Part shown: piece after piece, positions 37,246 through 45,642 of the stretch
How the letters are laid out: every line of letters starts with the position of its first letter
Numbering within the stretch: the stretch's first letter is position 1
Assembly (NCBI GenBank): GCA_029907105.1
Contig: JARYMM010000015.1
Span: 1-64,000 of the forward strand
Length of the DNA stretch: 64,000 nt
Direction: 5' to 3'
From: Anaerolineae bacterium
GTDB lineage: Bacteria; Chloroflexota; Anaerolineae; UBA3071
Notes under the pieces: generated by a model
Told to the model about the DNA's origin: nothing
Databases searched by the model: none
Seen by the model: only the letters and a program-made list of their open reading frames with translations
Made by a program: the position numbers and the translations under genes

Positions 37246-38674
37246 GGCAAAGAGCGAAAGGCGAGGAGCAAGGGCGGGGAAGGCCGGGTTGGTATTGGGT
37301 GTGCTGCTCCTGGGCTTCGCTCTGGGCACCGCGCTCACCACCCCCTCCTGGGAGATGGTCATCACCGCTGTGGGGTGGATGGCTCAGGTGGGCGCGATCC
37401 TGCTGGACCCCCTGCTCGGCCTGTTGCTTTGGATTGTGATCTCCCCCTACGCGCCGTTCATTCACCTGAACCTCGACCTGGGCAGCGGCATCCCCGACCT
37501 GAGCCTGGACCGCCTGGCGGCGGGTGTCTTATGTGTGGTGCTCCTGGCTCAGGCGGCGCGCAGGAGCCGACGGTTGGCCCCCTTCACACCGCTGGATGGG
37601 GCCATCATCGTCTTTTCCCTGCCCCTGGCCCTCTCCGCCCGCGCCTCCCTGCAAGGCGTGTTCAGCGCCCTGCAGCTCATGTTCGACACCACCTTCATCC
37701 CCTTTCTCGTCTATATCCTGGCCAGGAACCTGGTGCGCGACCGCCGTGCCCTGCGCGGGCTCTTCTTGACCCTGGGCATCATCGCCGGCTATCTCATCGT
37801 TCTGACGGTCCGCGAGCAAGTGACCGGCCAGGGGCTCTTCGTCATCGAGGGGCGTGTGGCCAGCTACGGTGCGAATCTGACACGGGTCAACAGCCTGCTG
37901 CAAAACCCCGCTTACATCGCCCTGGCTCTGAACCTGGTGCTGCCCTTTGCCCTGCGGGCTGCATTGCGCGCCGGCGATACCCGGGAGCGGTGGGCGTACG
38001 GCCTGGCCTGTGTGCTGCTCGTGGGCACGGTCATCTCCCTTTACAACCGCGCCGGCTGGCTGTCGGCGCTGCTGGTCTTGCTCCTTTCTGCCTGGTACTA
38101 TCCCCGGCTGCGGCGATGGCTATTGGTGGCCCTCCTCGTCCTGGCTCTGGTCACCGCGCTCTTCTGGAACACCGTGCGGGAAAGCGCGCTCTTTTCTGAG
38201 CGGCTGACCAGCGAGCCCAGCGTGGATTACCGTCTGCGCGCCGCGCGCGCCGTGCTGCAATTGGTGGCCTCGCAACCGCTCGTAGGCGTTGGCTTCAACA
38301 ATTTCGCCCCTCTCAGCCTGTCCCGGGAGTTGATCACCAAACACACGCCCAACTGGTGGCTGCCCACACCGCACAACAGCTACCTGGACGTGCTGCTTGC
38401 CGCCGGCCTCCTGGGGTTGCTGCCCTTCCTGGCCATCTTTGTCGCCATCCTTTGGGAGAGCGGGCGTCTCTATCGGCGAGCGGCGAGCGACCCCGGCGTG
38501 GATCGCAGCCTGATCGTCGCCCTCTGGGGCGCCTTCCTGGCCTTCGTCGTCTCCATCGCCACCTTCGACATCGTGGCGGCGCCGTTCTGTGCTTTGGTCT
38601 TCTACCTGATCGTAGGCGCCATCCTGGGCTCACAATCTGTGACGGGGAGACAAGGAGAGGGGGAGACGGGGTGA
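37220..38674 (+). CDS. O-antigen ligase/polymerase-like membrane protein
   Basis: A 484-residue polytopic protein with about twelve hydrophobic segments. The Wzy_C/ligase signature lies in GVGFNNFAPLS and in PTPHNSYLDVLLAAGLLGLLPFL, where the His is typical. It polymerises or transfers the exopolysaccharide repeat unit outside the membrane. The ATG at 37220 lies 26 nt inside the preceding gene. The final dozen residues (after ILGSQSV) are encoded by a purine-rich repeat and may be an accidental extension. Confidence 0.88.
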   Translation: MEQCSVISEAKSERRGARAGKAGLVLGVLLLGFALGTALTTPSWEMVITAVGWMAQVGAILLDPLLGLLLWIVISPYAPFIHLNLDLGSGIPDLSLDRLAAGVLCVVLLAQAARRSRRLAPFTPLDGAIIVFSLPLALSARASLQGVFSALQLMFDTTFIPFLVYILARNLVRDRRALRGLFLTLGIIAGYLIVLTVREQVTGQGLFVIEGRVASYGANLTRVNSLLQNPAYIALALNLVLPFALRAALRAGDTRERWAYGLACVLLVGTVISLYNRAGWLSALLVLLLSAWYYPRLRRWLLVALLVLALVTALFWNTVRESALFSERLTSEPSVDYRLRAARAVLQLVASQPLVGVGFNNFAPLSLSRELITKHTPNWWLPTPHNSYLDVLLAAGLLGLLPFLAIFVAILWESGRLYRRAASDPGVDRSLIVALWGAFLAFVVSIATFDIVAAPFCALVFYLIVGAILGSQSVTGRQGEGETG

Positions 38675-38716
38675 CCGGTCTCCTTGTCACCTTGTCTCTC
38701 CATCTCCTTGTCCTCT
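38641..38716. repeat. Inverted near-heptamer array (GAGACAAG words)
   Basis: Purine-rich words such as GGGAGACAAGGAGA on the left and their complements TCTCCTTGTC on the right, around the centre TGACCGGT. The 7-nt phase is looser than in other arrays. It covers the stop codon of the ligase-like gene. Confidence 0.6.
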
Positions 38717-38765
38717 TCCGTTCGAAGGTGGATGACAGGCTGAGGCAGGGTGAGGGTGTGAGATT

Positions 38766-40022
38766 ATGAGAGTGGCACTGTTGGGCCTCTATCCCGTCCG
38801 ACCCGACTGGATTCTGGGCGGCGAAGAGGCAGTCATCGCCATGCTGGCCGGGCGGCTGAGCCGCGATCCGACGCTGGACCTGCACGTGATCACCTTTCGC
38901 GGCGCTGAAGCAGGCGATCGGGTGGAGAAGCGGCCAGGGCTGACCGTCCACCGCCTGGCGCAGCCGGCTCTGGGGCGGCTGACCTGGCACCGGGTGGAGA
39001 TTCGGCGTCTGCACCGGCTGCTGCGGTCGCTTCAGCCGGACGTGGTACACGGACATGGTTCTCAGGTTTATGCCGCCGCCGCCGTGCGTTCCGGCTTCCC
39101 GGCCGTGGTGACCGTGCACGGCATCATGGCCCGCGAGGCCAGGACCCTGCAGGTCTGGTGGCGACGGATGGCCCGCACCCTGGATGGCTGGTACGAGCGG
39201 GCTGCTTTGCGCGACGTGCAGGACCTGATCGCCATCAGTCCCTACGTGCTGGAGGCGTATCCCTGGCTGCGGCCGGCACGCGTGCATTGCATCGAGAACC
39301 CGGTAGAGGATCTCTTTTTCGAGACCGTACGTCAGGAGGAGCCGGCCCGCCTCCTCTGTCCGGCGCGGGTGATCCCCCGCAAGGGGATTCTTTTCCTGTT
39401 GCAGGCGCTGCCGCCGTTGCTGCGGGAGTTCCCGGCGTTGCAGTTGCGCATCGCCGGCCAGGCGCAGGCCATGCCCACCTACTTCGAGGCCTGCCAGTCC
39501 TTCATCGCCCGTCAGGGGCTGGGCCGGCATGTCCGTTTCCTGGACAATCTGAGTCTGGCAGAGATGGCGGAGGAGTACGCCCGCTGCACGCTGGTCGTCC
39601 TCCCTTCGCAGCAGGAGACAGCGCCGGTGGTCATCGGCGAGGCCATGGCCGTGGGCGTGCCGGTGGTGGCCACCCGCGTCGGCGGCGTGCCGCACATGGT
39701 GCAGGAGGGGGTCACGGGGCTGTTGGTGGATTACGGCGATGTGGACAGCCTGGCCGTCGCGCTGCGGCGTCTGCTGAGCGATAGCGCGTTGCGACAGGCC
39801 ATGGGCCGGCAGGCCCGCGCCCAGGCCGAGCAGCGCTTTCGTCTGAGCCTGGTGGCCGAGCGCACGAAGCAGGTGTACGAGGACATCAATAGTAGTAGGA
39901 CAACTGCTCGCAGTTGTCCTACTCCCTCTGTGCTCCGCGGCGAAAACAGAGCTGGTAGCCAGCAGCGCTCGTCGCAACCGCACAGGTGGGATGCTTTCGA
40001 CAGCGCAGGTTTTGCGCTTTGA
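38766..40022 (+). CDS. GT4-family glycosyltransferase with extended tail
   Basis: A 418-residue glycosyltransferase with the N-terminal acceptor domain (VALLGLYPVRPDWILGGEE; DVVHGHGSQVYAA) and a C-terminal GT4 domain (LLCPARVIPRKGILFLLQAL; ETAPVVIGEAMAVGVPVVAT). The natural end is expected near VAERTKQVYEDI at about residue 376. The last 40 or so residues read through a perfect hairpin (39894-39923) and low-complexity intergenic DNA, so the original stop was probably lost. It belongs to the exopolysaccharide cluster. Confidence 0.88.
   Translation: MRVALLGLYPVRPDWILGGEEAVIAMLAGRLSRDPTLDLHVITFRGAEAGDRVEKRPGLTVHRLAQPALGRLTWHRVEIRRLHRLLRSLQPDVVHGHGSQVYAAAAVRSGFPAVVTVHGIMAREARTLQVWWRRMARTLDGWYERAALRDVQDLIAISPYVLEAYPWLRPARVHCIENPVEDLFFETVRQEEPARLLCPARVIPRKGILFLLQALPPLLREFPALQLRIAGQAQAMPTYFEACQSFIARQGLGRHVRFLDNLSLAEMAEEYARCTLVVLPSQQETAPVVIGEAMAVGVPVVATRVGGVPHMVQEGVTGLLVDYGDVDSLAVALRRLLSDSALRQAMGRQARAQAEQRFRLSLVAERTKQVYEDINSSRTTARSCPTPSVLRGENRAGSQQRSSQPHRWDAFDSAGFAL
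39894..39923. repeat. Perfect 13-bp palindrome with CTCG loop
   Basis: The arms are 39894-39906 and 39911-39923. It has no T run. It lies inside the 3' extension of the glycosyltransferase frame and may originally have been intergenic. Confidence 0.7.
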
Positions 40023-40041
40023 GCTTTGGATTTTGAGCGAT
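40014..40041. repeat. Heptamer array, GAGCTTT-like words
   Basis: Four 7-nt units ending exactly at the base before the methyltransferase ATG. Confidence 0.65.
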
Positions 40042-41061
40042 ATGCGATTCACCGTTGCAGGACAGGTTGTTGAGGGAACCGAGCTTTTCCGCCGGGTCTT
40101 CGAAGACAGAGCGGTCGAGCGTTACCACCCGAACTTCGTCAAGTTCTACGGCGGGCTGACGCGGCCGGGGCCGTTGGCGGCTCATGTCCGCCATGTGCGT
40201 TCCCTGTTTCGCCTGGCCTGTGGCGAGGTGGCCGGCCAGACGATTCTGGACGTGGGCTGCGGCTACGGCGTGTCGGCCATCCTGTTGGCCCTGCTCGGCG
40301 CCGGCGAGGCCCACGGCGTGGACTGTCAGGCCCGCGCCCTGGAGACGTTGCGCGGGGTTCTGGAGGCCTTGCCTGTGCCTTTGCCGGTATACCCCGCCCT
40401 GGCCGACGCCGCTGAGCTGCCCTACGCCGATGGCCGCTTCGATGCGCTGCTGGCCGTGGAGGCGCTCTCTCACTTCCGGCGGGTGGACGATTTCCTGGCC
40501 GAGGCCGCACGTGTGCTGCGGCCGCAGGGCGTGCTCATCATTTCCGACGCCAACAACGGCGCCAACTGGCGGCGGGCCTACCGCACGCATCGCATCTGGG
40601 AGGCCTTCGAGAACGGGCCGCCTACCGACAACTGCTACGGCCACGTGGTGCGGCGCACCTTCCTGCAGCGACGCCGCGAGATCATCGCCGAGGCCTTCCC
40701 TGGCTTGAGCGAGGAGGAATTGGACTTTTTGAGCCGGGGCACATCGGGGCTGTGGCGGCCGGAGATCGTGGAGGCCGTGCGCCGTTATGTGGAGACGGGC
40801 GAGCGCCCGCAGCGGTTCTACCGCCGGGGCACATGCCCGGTGGATCCCACCATCGGCCACTATGCGGAAAACCTGTTCCAACCGCTTGCCCTCCGGCGAC
40901 GCATCGAGAATCACGGCTTCCGGGCCAGGGTCTTTTCCCATTTCGGCGGGGCGCGGGGCGGCGTCGTGGCCCGGCTGAACCGCATCCTGAGCTGGCAACC
41001 CTTGACGCCGCTGAGCATCCGTCTTGCCCGCGGCTTCATCATCGTCGCCCGCCGGCTGTAA
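40042..41061 (+). CDS. Class I SAM-dependent methyltransferase
   Basis: A 339-residue methyltransferase. Motif I is TILDVGCGYGVSAILLALLG, the acidic residue of motif II is in HGVDCQA, and ALLAVEALSHF corresponds to motif IV. The N-terminal 60 and C-terminal 120 residues are extra helical parts (FYRRGTCPVDPTIGHYAENL) of unknown role. Within the exopolysaccharide cluster it may methylate a sugar or glycolipid. There is no ribosome site before the ATG; a 7-nt array ends directly at it. Confidence 0.85.
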   Translation: MRFTVAGQVVEGTELFRRVFEDRAVERYHPNFVKFYGGLTRPGPLAAHVRHVRSLFRLACGEVAGQTILDVGCGYGVSAILLALLGAGEAHGVDCQARALETLRGVLEALPVPLPVYPALADAAELPYADGRFDALLAVEALSHFRRVDDFLAEAARVLRPQGVLIISDANNGANWRRAYRTHRIWEAFENGPPTDNCYGHVVRRTFLQRRREIIAEAFPGLSEEELDFLSRGTSGLWRPEIVEAVRRYVETGERPQRFYRRGTCPVDPTIGHYAENLFQPLALRRRIENHGFRARVFSHFGGARGGVVARLNRILSWQPLTPLSIRLARGFIIVARRL

Positions 41062-41101
41062 GCCGAATTCAAACTCCAAGCGACTACAGCCTGCTCCCTT
41101 G

Positions 41102-41150
41102 AAGTTTGGAGTTTGAGGTTTGGAGTTTGAAGTTTGAGCTTTTGAGTTTG
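41102..41150. repeat. Heptamer array, RRGTTTG words
   Basis: Seven 7-nt units (49 nt) such as AAGTTTG and GAGTTTG, ending 4 nt before the next ATG. A complementary fragment, TTCAAACTCCAAG, lies upstream at about 41068-41081. Confidence 0.8.
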
Positions 41151-41154
41151 CCTG

Positions 41155-42087
41155 ATGCGTGTGCTGGTAGTCACGAACATGTACCCTACAGCGGCGGATC
41201 CCGCCTTCGGCACCTTCGTGCGGGACGAGGTGGAGGCGCTGCGCCGCCTGGGCGTTGCTGCAGATGTCCTGTTCATCAACGGCAAGACCAGCCGTTGGAA
41301 CTACCTGTGGGGAGTGGGTCGCTTCTGGTGGCGGCTGGCGCGGCGTCGTTATGACCTGGTGCACGCTCACTATGCGCTGACGGGGCTGATCGCCCGCATG
41401 CAGTGGTGCCTTCCCCTGGTGGTCACCTTTCACGGCGCGGAGGTGGCGCTGGGCTGGCCGGCGCGGTTCTCCCGCTGGCTGCGGGACCGGGTGGATGCGG
41501 TCATCGTCACCTCGCGGCGGGTGCAGGAGGACCTGGGGGCGCCGCAGGCGACGGTGATCCCGCCGGGAGTGGATTTCGAACGCTTCAAGCCGGGCGACCG
41601 GACGGCGGCGCGGCAGGCGTTGGGATTGCCGTTGGACAAGGAGTTGGTGCTCTTCGTGGGGCGGGCGGCATGGGACAAGCGGCTCGACGCCGTGGAGGAG
41701 GCGGTGCGGTTGTTGCAGGCCGGTCGGCCCGGCGTCGAGCTGGTGAAGGTCTCCGGGCAGCCGCACGAGATGGTGCCTGTCTACATGAACGCCTGCGATG
41801 TGCTGCTGCTCATCTCCACCTACGAGGGCTCGCCCATGGTGGTCAAGGAAGCGCTGGCCTGCAACCTGCCGGTGGTGGCTGCGGATGTGGGGGATGTGGC
41901 CGAGCTCATCGGTGGCGTGGAGGGGTGTGCGCTGTGCGACGGCACGCCGGAAGATGCGGCACGCCAACTGGCGCGGGTGCTGGCACAAGGCCGCCTGACC
42001 GCCGGCCGGCAGGCCGTGGCTCACCTTTCTGTCGAAGCGAGCGCCCGCCGGGTTATGGCCGTCTACCGGCAGGTGTCGAAAACCTGA
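41155..42087 (+). CDS. GT4-family glycosyltransferase, short form
   Basis: A 310-residue glycosyltransferase, shorter than usual for GT4 (about 350-400). The N-terminal domain starts MRVLVVTNMYPTAADPAFGTF and holds LVHAHYALTG. The C-terminal domain has LVLFVGRAAWDKRLDAVEEA and STYEGSPMVVKEALACNLPVVA, in which the second Glu of the usual E-x7-E motif is visible. It probably adds a sugar in exopolysaccharide assembly. A 7-nt array stands where a ribosome-binding site would be expected. Confidence 0.88.
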   Translation: MRVLVVTNMYPTAADPAFGTFVRDEVEALRRLGVAADVLFINGKTSRWNYLWGVGRFWWRLARRRYDLVHAHYALTGLIARMQWCLPLVVTFHGAEVALGWPARFSRWLRDRVDAVIVTSRRVQEDLGAPQATVIPPGVDFERFKPGDRTAARQALGLPLDKELVLFVGRAAWDKRLDAVEEAVRLLQAGRPGVELVKVSGQPHEMVPVYMNACDVLLLISTYEGSPMVVKEALACNLPVVAADVGDVAELIGGVEGCALCDGTPEDAARQLARVLAQGRLTAGRQAVAHLSVEASARRVMAVYRQVSKT

Positions 42088-42116
42088 AACCTTCGAACCT
42101 TGGAACCTGAAACCCA
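42081..42116. repeat. Short near-heptamer array, AACCTTC words
   Basis: AACCTGA, AACCTTC and similar units with one 8-nt step. It spans the stop codon of the glycosyltransferase and ends just before the next ATG. Confidence 0.6.
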
Positions 42117-42118
42117 AA

Positions 42119-42604
42119 ATGCGCATCCTCGTTGTCCTGGGCGAAGGGGGCCACACTGTGGAGATGCTGCGTTTGCTGGACCTGCTGGGCCCCAGGCCGG
42201 AATATGAATACCATTACTTCCTGGTCAAGGAGGAAACCATCTCCGAGCAGCGCATCCGCTATCCGGGGCCGCTCTATCGCGGCAACCGCCCGCACTGGAA
42301 GGACGAGAACCTGTTCATCGTCGCCCTGAAGTATGTCCGCCTGGCCTTTCAGTCGCTGTACGTTCTGCTGCGGGTGCGGCCGCGGGTGATCATGCATTCA
42401 GGGCCGGGCATCGCCATCCCCATTGCCCTGCTGGGCAAGCTGGCCGGGGCCAGGGTCATCTACGTGGAAAACGGGGCGCGGGTGCGCACCCCCTCACGCA
42501 GCGGCCGGATCATGTATCATGTGGCCGACCTCTTCTTCGTGCAGTGGCCGGAACTGCAGCGGGTGTGGCCCAAAGCCATCTACGCCGGGAGCCTGCACGG
42601 ATGA
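42119..42604 (+). CDS. Alg14/PssD-like glycosyltransferase membrane subunit
   Basis: A 161-residue protein similar to the Alg14 half of a split GT-B glycosyltransferase. It begins ILVVLGEGGHTVEMLRLL, which contains the Gly-rich loop of the family, and holds VIYVENGARVRTPSRSGRI. It anchors and activates its catalytic partner, encoded next with a 4-nt ATGA overlap. In capsule systems the pair (PssD/PssE, Cps14F/Cps14G) adds the second sugar to the lipid carrier. Confidence 0.9.
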   Translation: MRILVVLGEGGHTVEMLRLLDLLGPRPEYEYHYFLVKEETISEQRIRYPGPLYRGNRPHWKDENLFIVALKYVRLAFQSLYVLLRVRPRVIMHSGPGIAIPIALLGKLAGARVIYVENGARVRTPSRSGRIMYHVADLFFVQWPELQRVWPKAIYAGSLHG

Positions 42605-43083
42605 TCTTCGTCACCGTCGGTTCGGGCGACTTCGATGCTCTCATCGAGACCGTGGATGGGATCTGTGCCCGGCGGCCGGAGCTGGAGGTGCTGATGCAGA
42701 TCGGGCGGGGTCACTACGAGCCGCGACATGCGGACTTCTTCCGCTTCGCCCCCACGCTGGAGCCTTACTACGAGCGGGCGCACCTGGTCATCGCCCATGG
42801 CGGCGTGGGGGTGACCATGGAGGTGCTGAACCGTGGGCTGCCCCTCATCGGCGTGGACAACCCCGATCGGCCCGACCAGCACCAGGTGGACCTGTTGAGC
42901 TACCTTTCGGAGGGCGGCTATCTGGTCTGGTGTCACGACCTGAGCCAACTGGAAGCCACCCTTGACAGCATGGGGGACCGCAAGCTGCGGCGCTGGGAAC
43001 CGCCCCCGTGCACCATCCATCTCATCGTGGACGAGTTCCTGCAAAAGCTTGTGGCCGAGGAAACCGGGAAGCATGGGGCGTGA
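42601..43083 (+). CDS. Alg13/PssE-like glycosyltransferase catalytic subunit
   Basis: A 160-residue protein with the C-terminal GT-B (GT28-type) donor-binding half: IFVTVGSGDFDALIETV at the start and the UDP-sugar-binding segment LVIAHGGVGVTMEVLNRGLPLIGV. It works as a heterodimer with the preceding Alg14-like protein. The start is fixed by the ATGA overlap. The gene ends directly against a long 7-nt array. Confidence 0.9.
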   Translation: MIFVTVGSGDFDALIETVDGICARRPELEVLMQIGRGHYEPRHADFFRFAPTLEPYYERAHLVIAHGGVGVTMEVLNRGLPLIGVDNPDRPDQHQVDLLSYLSEGGYLVWCHDLSQLEATLDSMGDRKLRRWEPPPCTIHLIVDEFLQKLVAEETGKHGA

Positions 43084-43185
43084 TGCGTGATCCGTGATCC
43101 GTGATGCGTGATCCGTGATGCGTGATGCGTGTTACTCTTGCATCTTGCCTCCTGCATCTTGCATCTTGCCTCCTGCATCTTGTAA
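43081..43185. repeat. Heptamer array, TGATGCG words then CTTGCAT words
   Basis: Fifteen 7-nt units (105 nt) in unbroken phase. The first seven are TGATGCG or TGATCCG, one transitional unit follows, then seven units of the CTTGCAT and CCTGCAT kind. It separates the Alg13-like gene from the deacetylase gene. Confidence 0.85.
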
Positions 43186-43197
43186 GGGGAGAAGCGC

Positions 43198-44496
43198 TTG
43201 CTCACCCGTCTTATCCGCTCAAAGGGACCTGCCAATCTGCTGCGCCGGGCCTGGGCTATCGTCAGCCGTACAGGTCTCAGGCCACGGCGGATGCGGCAGG
43301 CTCTGGCCGGCTTCGCCGAGTTGCTGGGCCGCTACAATGCCCGCGCCACCTTCCCGGTGACCGCCGCCGCGCTGGGCCGCCATCCGGCGGTCTTGCGGGA
43401 TCTCCTGCGCTGCGCTCCGGCGGTGGAGCTGGCCGTTCATGGCCATCGCCACACCGACCTGGCTGCGCTGTCCGATGCCGAGCAGGCCGCCGAGATCGGG
43501 CAGGCGATGGCGCTGTTCCGGGCCAACGGCATCCCTTTCGTCGGTTTCCGCGCCCCGTACCTGCGCTGGAACGACCGCCTGCTGGCCGCGCTGGAAGGGG
43601 CCGGCCTGTGGTACGATAGCAGCCAGTGCCTCCTATGGCCGGTGATTGACGAGGATGCGCTGGCCCCAGAGCAGCGGGAGGGTCTGCAACTCCTGTGCGA
43701 CTTCTGTCAACCGCGGCCGGCCGAAGCCTTCCCGGCTCTGCCGTTTTGGATCAATAACCTGCTGGAAATCCCCGTCAGCTTGCCGGATGACGAACTGCTG
43801 GTGGAGCGGCTGCGGTTGAGGGACGGGACGCGGCTGGCCGCCGTCTGGGGGGCAGCGCTGGAGCTGTGTCACCGGCGGGGCGAGTTGTTCGTGTTGCAGT
43901 TGCACCCGGAGCGTTTTCCCCTCTGCGCCGGGGCCTTGGAGGCCCTGTTGCAGCGGGCGCGGGGGCTGCGCCCGTCCGTCTGGCTGGCCAGCCTGCGCGA
44001 TGTGACCGTCTGGTGGCGGGAGAAGCGGGCGTTGCACGTGGAACTTACGCCGCGCGGCGCGGAGGAATGGGAGGTGGTCGCTGAGGGGCCGGGGCGCGGC
44101 GTGTTGCTGGTGCGCGGCACTGCGGGTGAAGTAGAGAGCACGCCATGGGGCCAGGGCTACCGGATGGTCAGCCAACGGCGCTTTACGCTGCGGGCTGAGG
44201 ACCGCCCCTGTGTCGGCATCTCCTCCGCCGCGCCGCTGGAGTTATTGCAGTTTCTCGCCGATCAGGGCTACGTGTTGGAGGTGAGTGACCGCGCCGCGGG
44301 GTATAGCGTCTATCTGGACAGGGATGCCTTCTCACCGCCGGACATGCTGCCGCTGCTGGAGGAGATCGAAGCTGCTCCTGGCCCATTGGTGCGCTGGGCG
44401 CGCTGGCCAGGGGGCGCTGGCAGCGCTCTGGCCATCACTGGGGACGTGGACGCCCTTACTGTATGGGATTACCTCGTCCGCCCTTTCGAAGGGTAG
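43198..44496 (+). CDS. Polysaccharide deacetylase-like protein
   Basis: A 432-residue protein with an N-terminal NodB-homology domain (about 35-280). The metal-binding pair is in AVHGHRHTDL, ATFPVTAAAL corresponds to the first barrel strands, GFRAPYLRW is the family's RxPY motif and LQLHPERF supplies the last His. The first motif (usually TFDD) is not clearly conserved. The C-terminal 150 residues match no domain I recognise. It probably deacetylates a sugar of the exopolysaccharide. The start is TTG with AAGGGGAG upstream. Confidence 0.82.
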   Translation: MLTRLIRSKGPANLLRRAWAIVSRTGLRPRRMRQALAGFAELLGRYNARATFPVTAAALGRHPAVLRDLLRCAPAVELAVHGHRHTDLAALSDAEQAAEIGQAMALFRANGIPFVGFRAPYLRWNDRLLAALEGAGLWYDSSQCLLWPVIDEDALAPEQREGLQLLCDFCQPRPAEAFPALPFWINNLLEIPVSLPDDELLVERLRLRDGTRLAAVWGAALELCHRRGELFVLQLHPERFPLCAGALEALLQRARGLRPSVWLASLRDVTVWWREKRALHVELTPRGAEEWEVVAEGPGRGVLLVRGTAGEVESTPWGQGYRMVSQRRFTLRAEDRPCVGISSAAPLELLQFLADQGYVLEVSDRAAGYSVYLDRDAFSPPDMLPLLEEIEAAPGPLVRWARWPGGAGSALAITGDVDALTVWDYLVRPFEG

Positions 44497-44500
44497 AACC

Positions 44501-44577
44501 CAAGTTCAAAATCCAAAGCTCAAAGTGCAAACTCTCTTGAGGGGGATGAGCTTTGAACTTTGAACTTTGAGCTTCGA
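44501..44577. repeat. Inverted heptamer arrays flanking a 16-nt spacer
   Basis: The left arm (44501-44531) has AAGCTCA-like units and the right arm (44548-44577) GAGCTTT or GAACTTT units, in opposite sense. A long imperfect RNA hairpin is possible. It fills the deacetylase-FemAB junction. Confidence 0.8.
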
Positions 44578-44580
44578 GCA

Positions 44581-45591
44581 ATGTCTGTGAAGTTTGTCGA
44601 GACGCTGCCGGAAGGCCTCTGGCAGGCTTTCGTGGACAGCCACCCGCAGGGGAATATCTTTCACACGCCGGCCATGCAGGCGGTTTTCGCCCGCACGCGA
44701 GGCTGCGAGCCGTTGCTGCGGGCCGCCGTGGCCGACGATGGCCGCCTGCTGGCGTTGCTGACGGCGGTGGGCGTCCGGCTGGCCGGCGGTCCCCTGGCCC
44801 GGCTGACCTCCCGCGCCGTGGCTTACGGCGGCGTGCTCTGCGCTGATGGCGAGGAAGGGCAGGAAGCGCTGGCGGTGCTGCTGCGCGAACATAACCGCCG
44901 CAGCCGTCACCGTTTCCTGTTCACCGAGCTGCGCCATCGCAGCGATGCCACGGCTCTGCAAGCGACGCTGGCCGCCTGCGGCTACGAGCATGAGCAGGAA
45001 TTGAACTTCCTGATTGACCTGGCCCGTCCGGTGGAGGCCGTCTGGGAGGGGCTGAACCGCACAGCACGCAAGAACGTGCGCCGCGCCGAACGGGATGGGC
45101 TGGTCGTCCAGGAGGTGAGCACAGAGGAAGACCTGGCCACCTTCTACGCCCTGCTGCGCCAGGTCTATGCCGATGCCCAGGTGCCGCTGGCCGATGCTTC
45201 CCTCTTCCGGGCGGCCTTCGAATTGCTGCGGCCGTCAGGGCTGGCCCGCTTCCTGCTGGCCCGCTCGCCGCAGGGGGTGGCCGGGGCGCGGGTCGTGTTG
45301 CTCTACAAGGGTGTCATCTTCGACTGGTATGCCGGCGCCGACCGGCGGCTGCGTGACTCTCGTCCCAACGACTTCCTGGTATGGCACACGCTGCAATGGG
45401 GAGCGGCGCACGGCTACCACACCTTCGATTTCGGCGGTGCCGGCCATCCCGATGTGCCCTATGGCGTGCGGGACTTCAAAGCCAAGTTCGGCGGGCGGTT
45501 GGTCAACTACGGGCGGGAACGCTGCGTGCACGCCCCCCGCCTCTTCCGCCTGAGCGAAGCCGGCTACAACTTGCTGCGCCGCTTCCTTTAA
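44581..45591 (+). CDS. FemAB-like GNAT-fold acyltransferase
   Basis: A 336-residue protein with two GNAT-like halves, as in the FemAB/Acetyltransf_6 group. Recognisable segments are HPQGNIFHTPAMQAVF, LNRTARKNVRRAERDGLVV and DFLVWHTLQWGAAHGYHTFDFGGAG, followed by FKAKFGG. In exopolysaccharide clusters such proteins transfer an acyl or aminoacyl group to a sugar. The ATG at 44581 is used; seven codons upstream another ATG would give MNFELRA, which is translated repeat. Confidence 0.87.
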   Translation: MSVKFVETLPEGLWQAFVDSHPQGNIFHTPAMQAVFARTRGCEPLLRAAVADDGRLLALLTAVGVRLAGGPLARLTSRAVAYGGVLCADGEEGQEALAVLLREHNRRSRHRFLFTELRHRSDATALQATLAACGYEHEQELNFLIDLARPVEAVWEGLNRTARKNVRRAERDGLVVQEVSTEEDLATFYALLRQVYADAQVPLADASLFRAAFELLRPSGLARFLLARSPQGVAGARVVLLYKGVIFDWYAGADRRLRDSRPNDFLVWHTLQWGAAHGYHTFDFGGAGHPDVPYGVRDFKAKFGGRLVNYGRERCVHAPRLFRLSEAGYNLLRRFL

Positions 45592-45592
45592 C

Positions 45593-45641
45593 ACGCATCA
45601 CGGATCACGCATCACGGATCACGTAACACGGAGCACGTACC
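45593..45641. repeat. Heptamer array, ACGSATC words
   Basis: Seven 7-nt units (49 nt), ACGCATC alternating with ACGGATC, ending one base before the next ATG. It is the reverse complement of the words in the array that follows the same gene at 46703-46779. Confidence 0.85.
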
Positions 45642-45642
45642 T

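Noticed and set aside
39919-42156. A 745-codon open frame on the minus strand
   Set aside because: It spans two well-supported plus-strand genes and two repeat arrays; the composition is typical of antisense.
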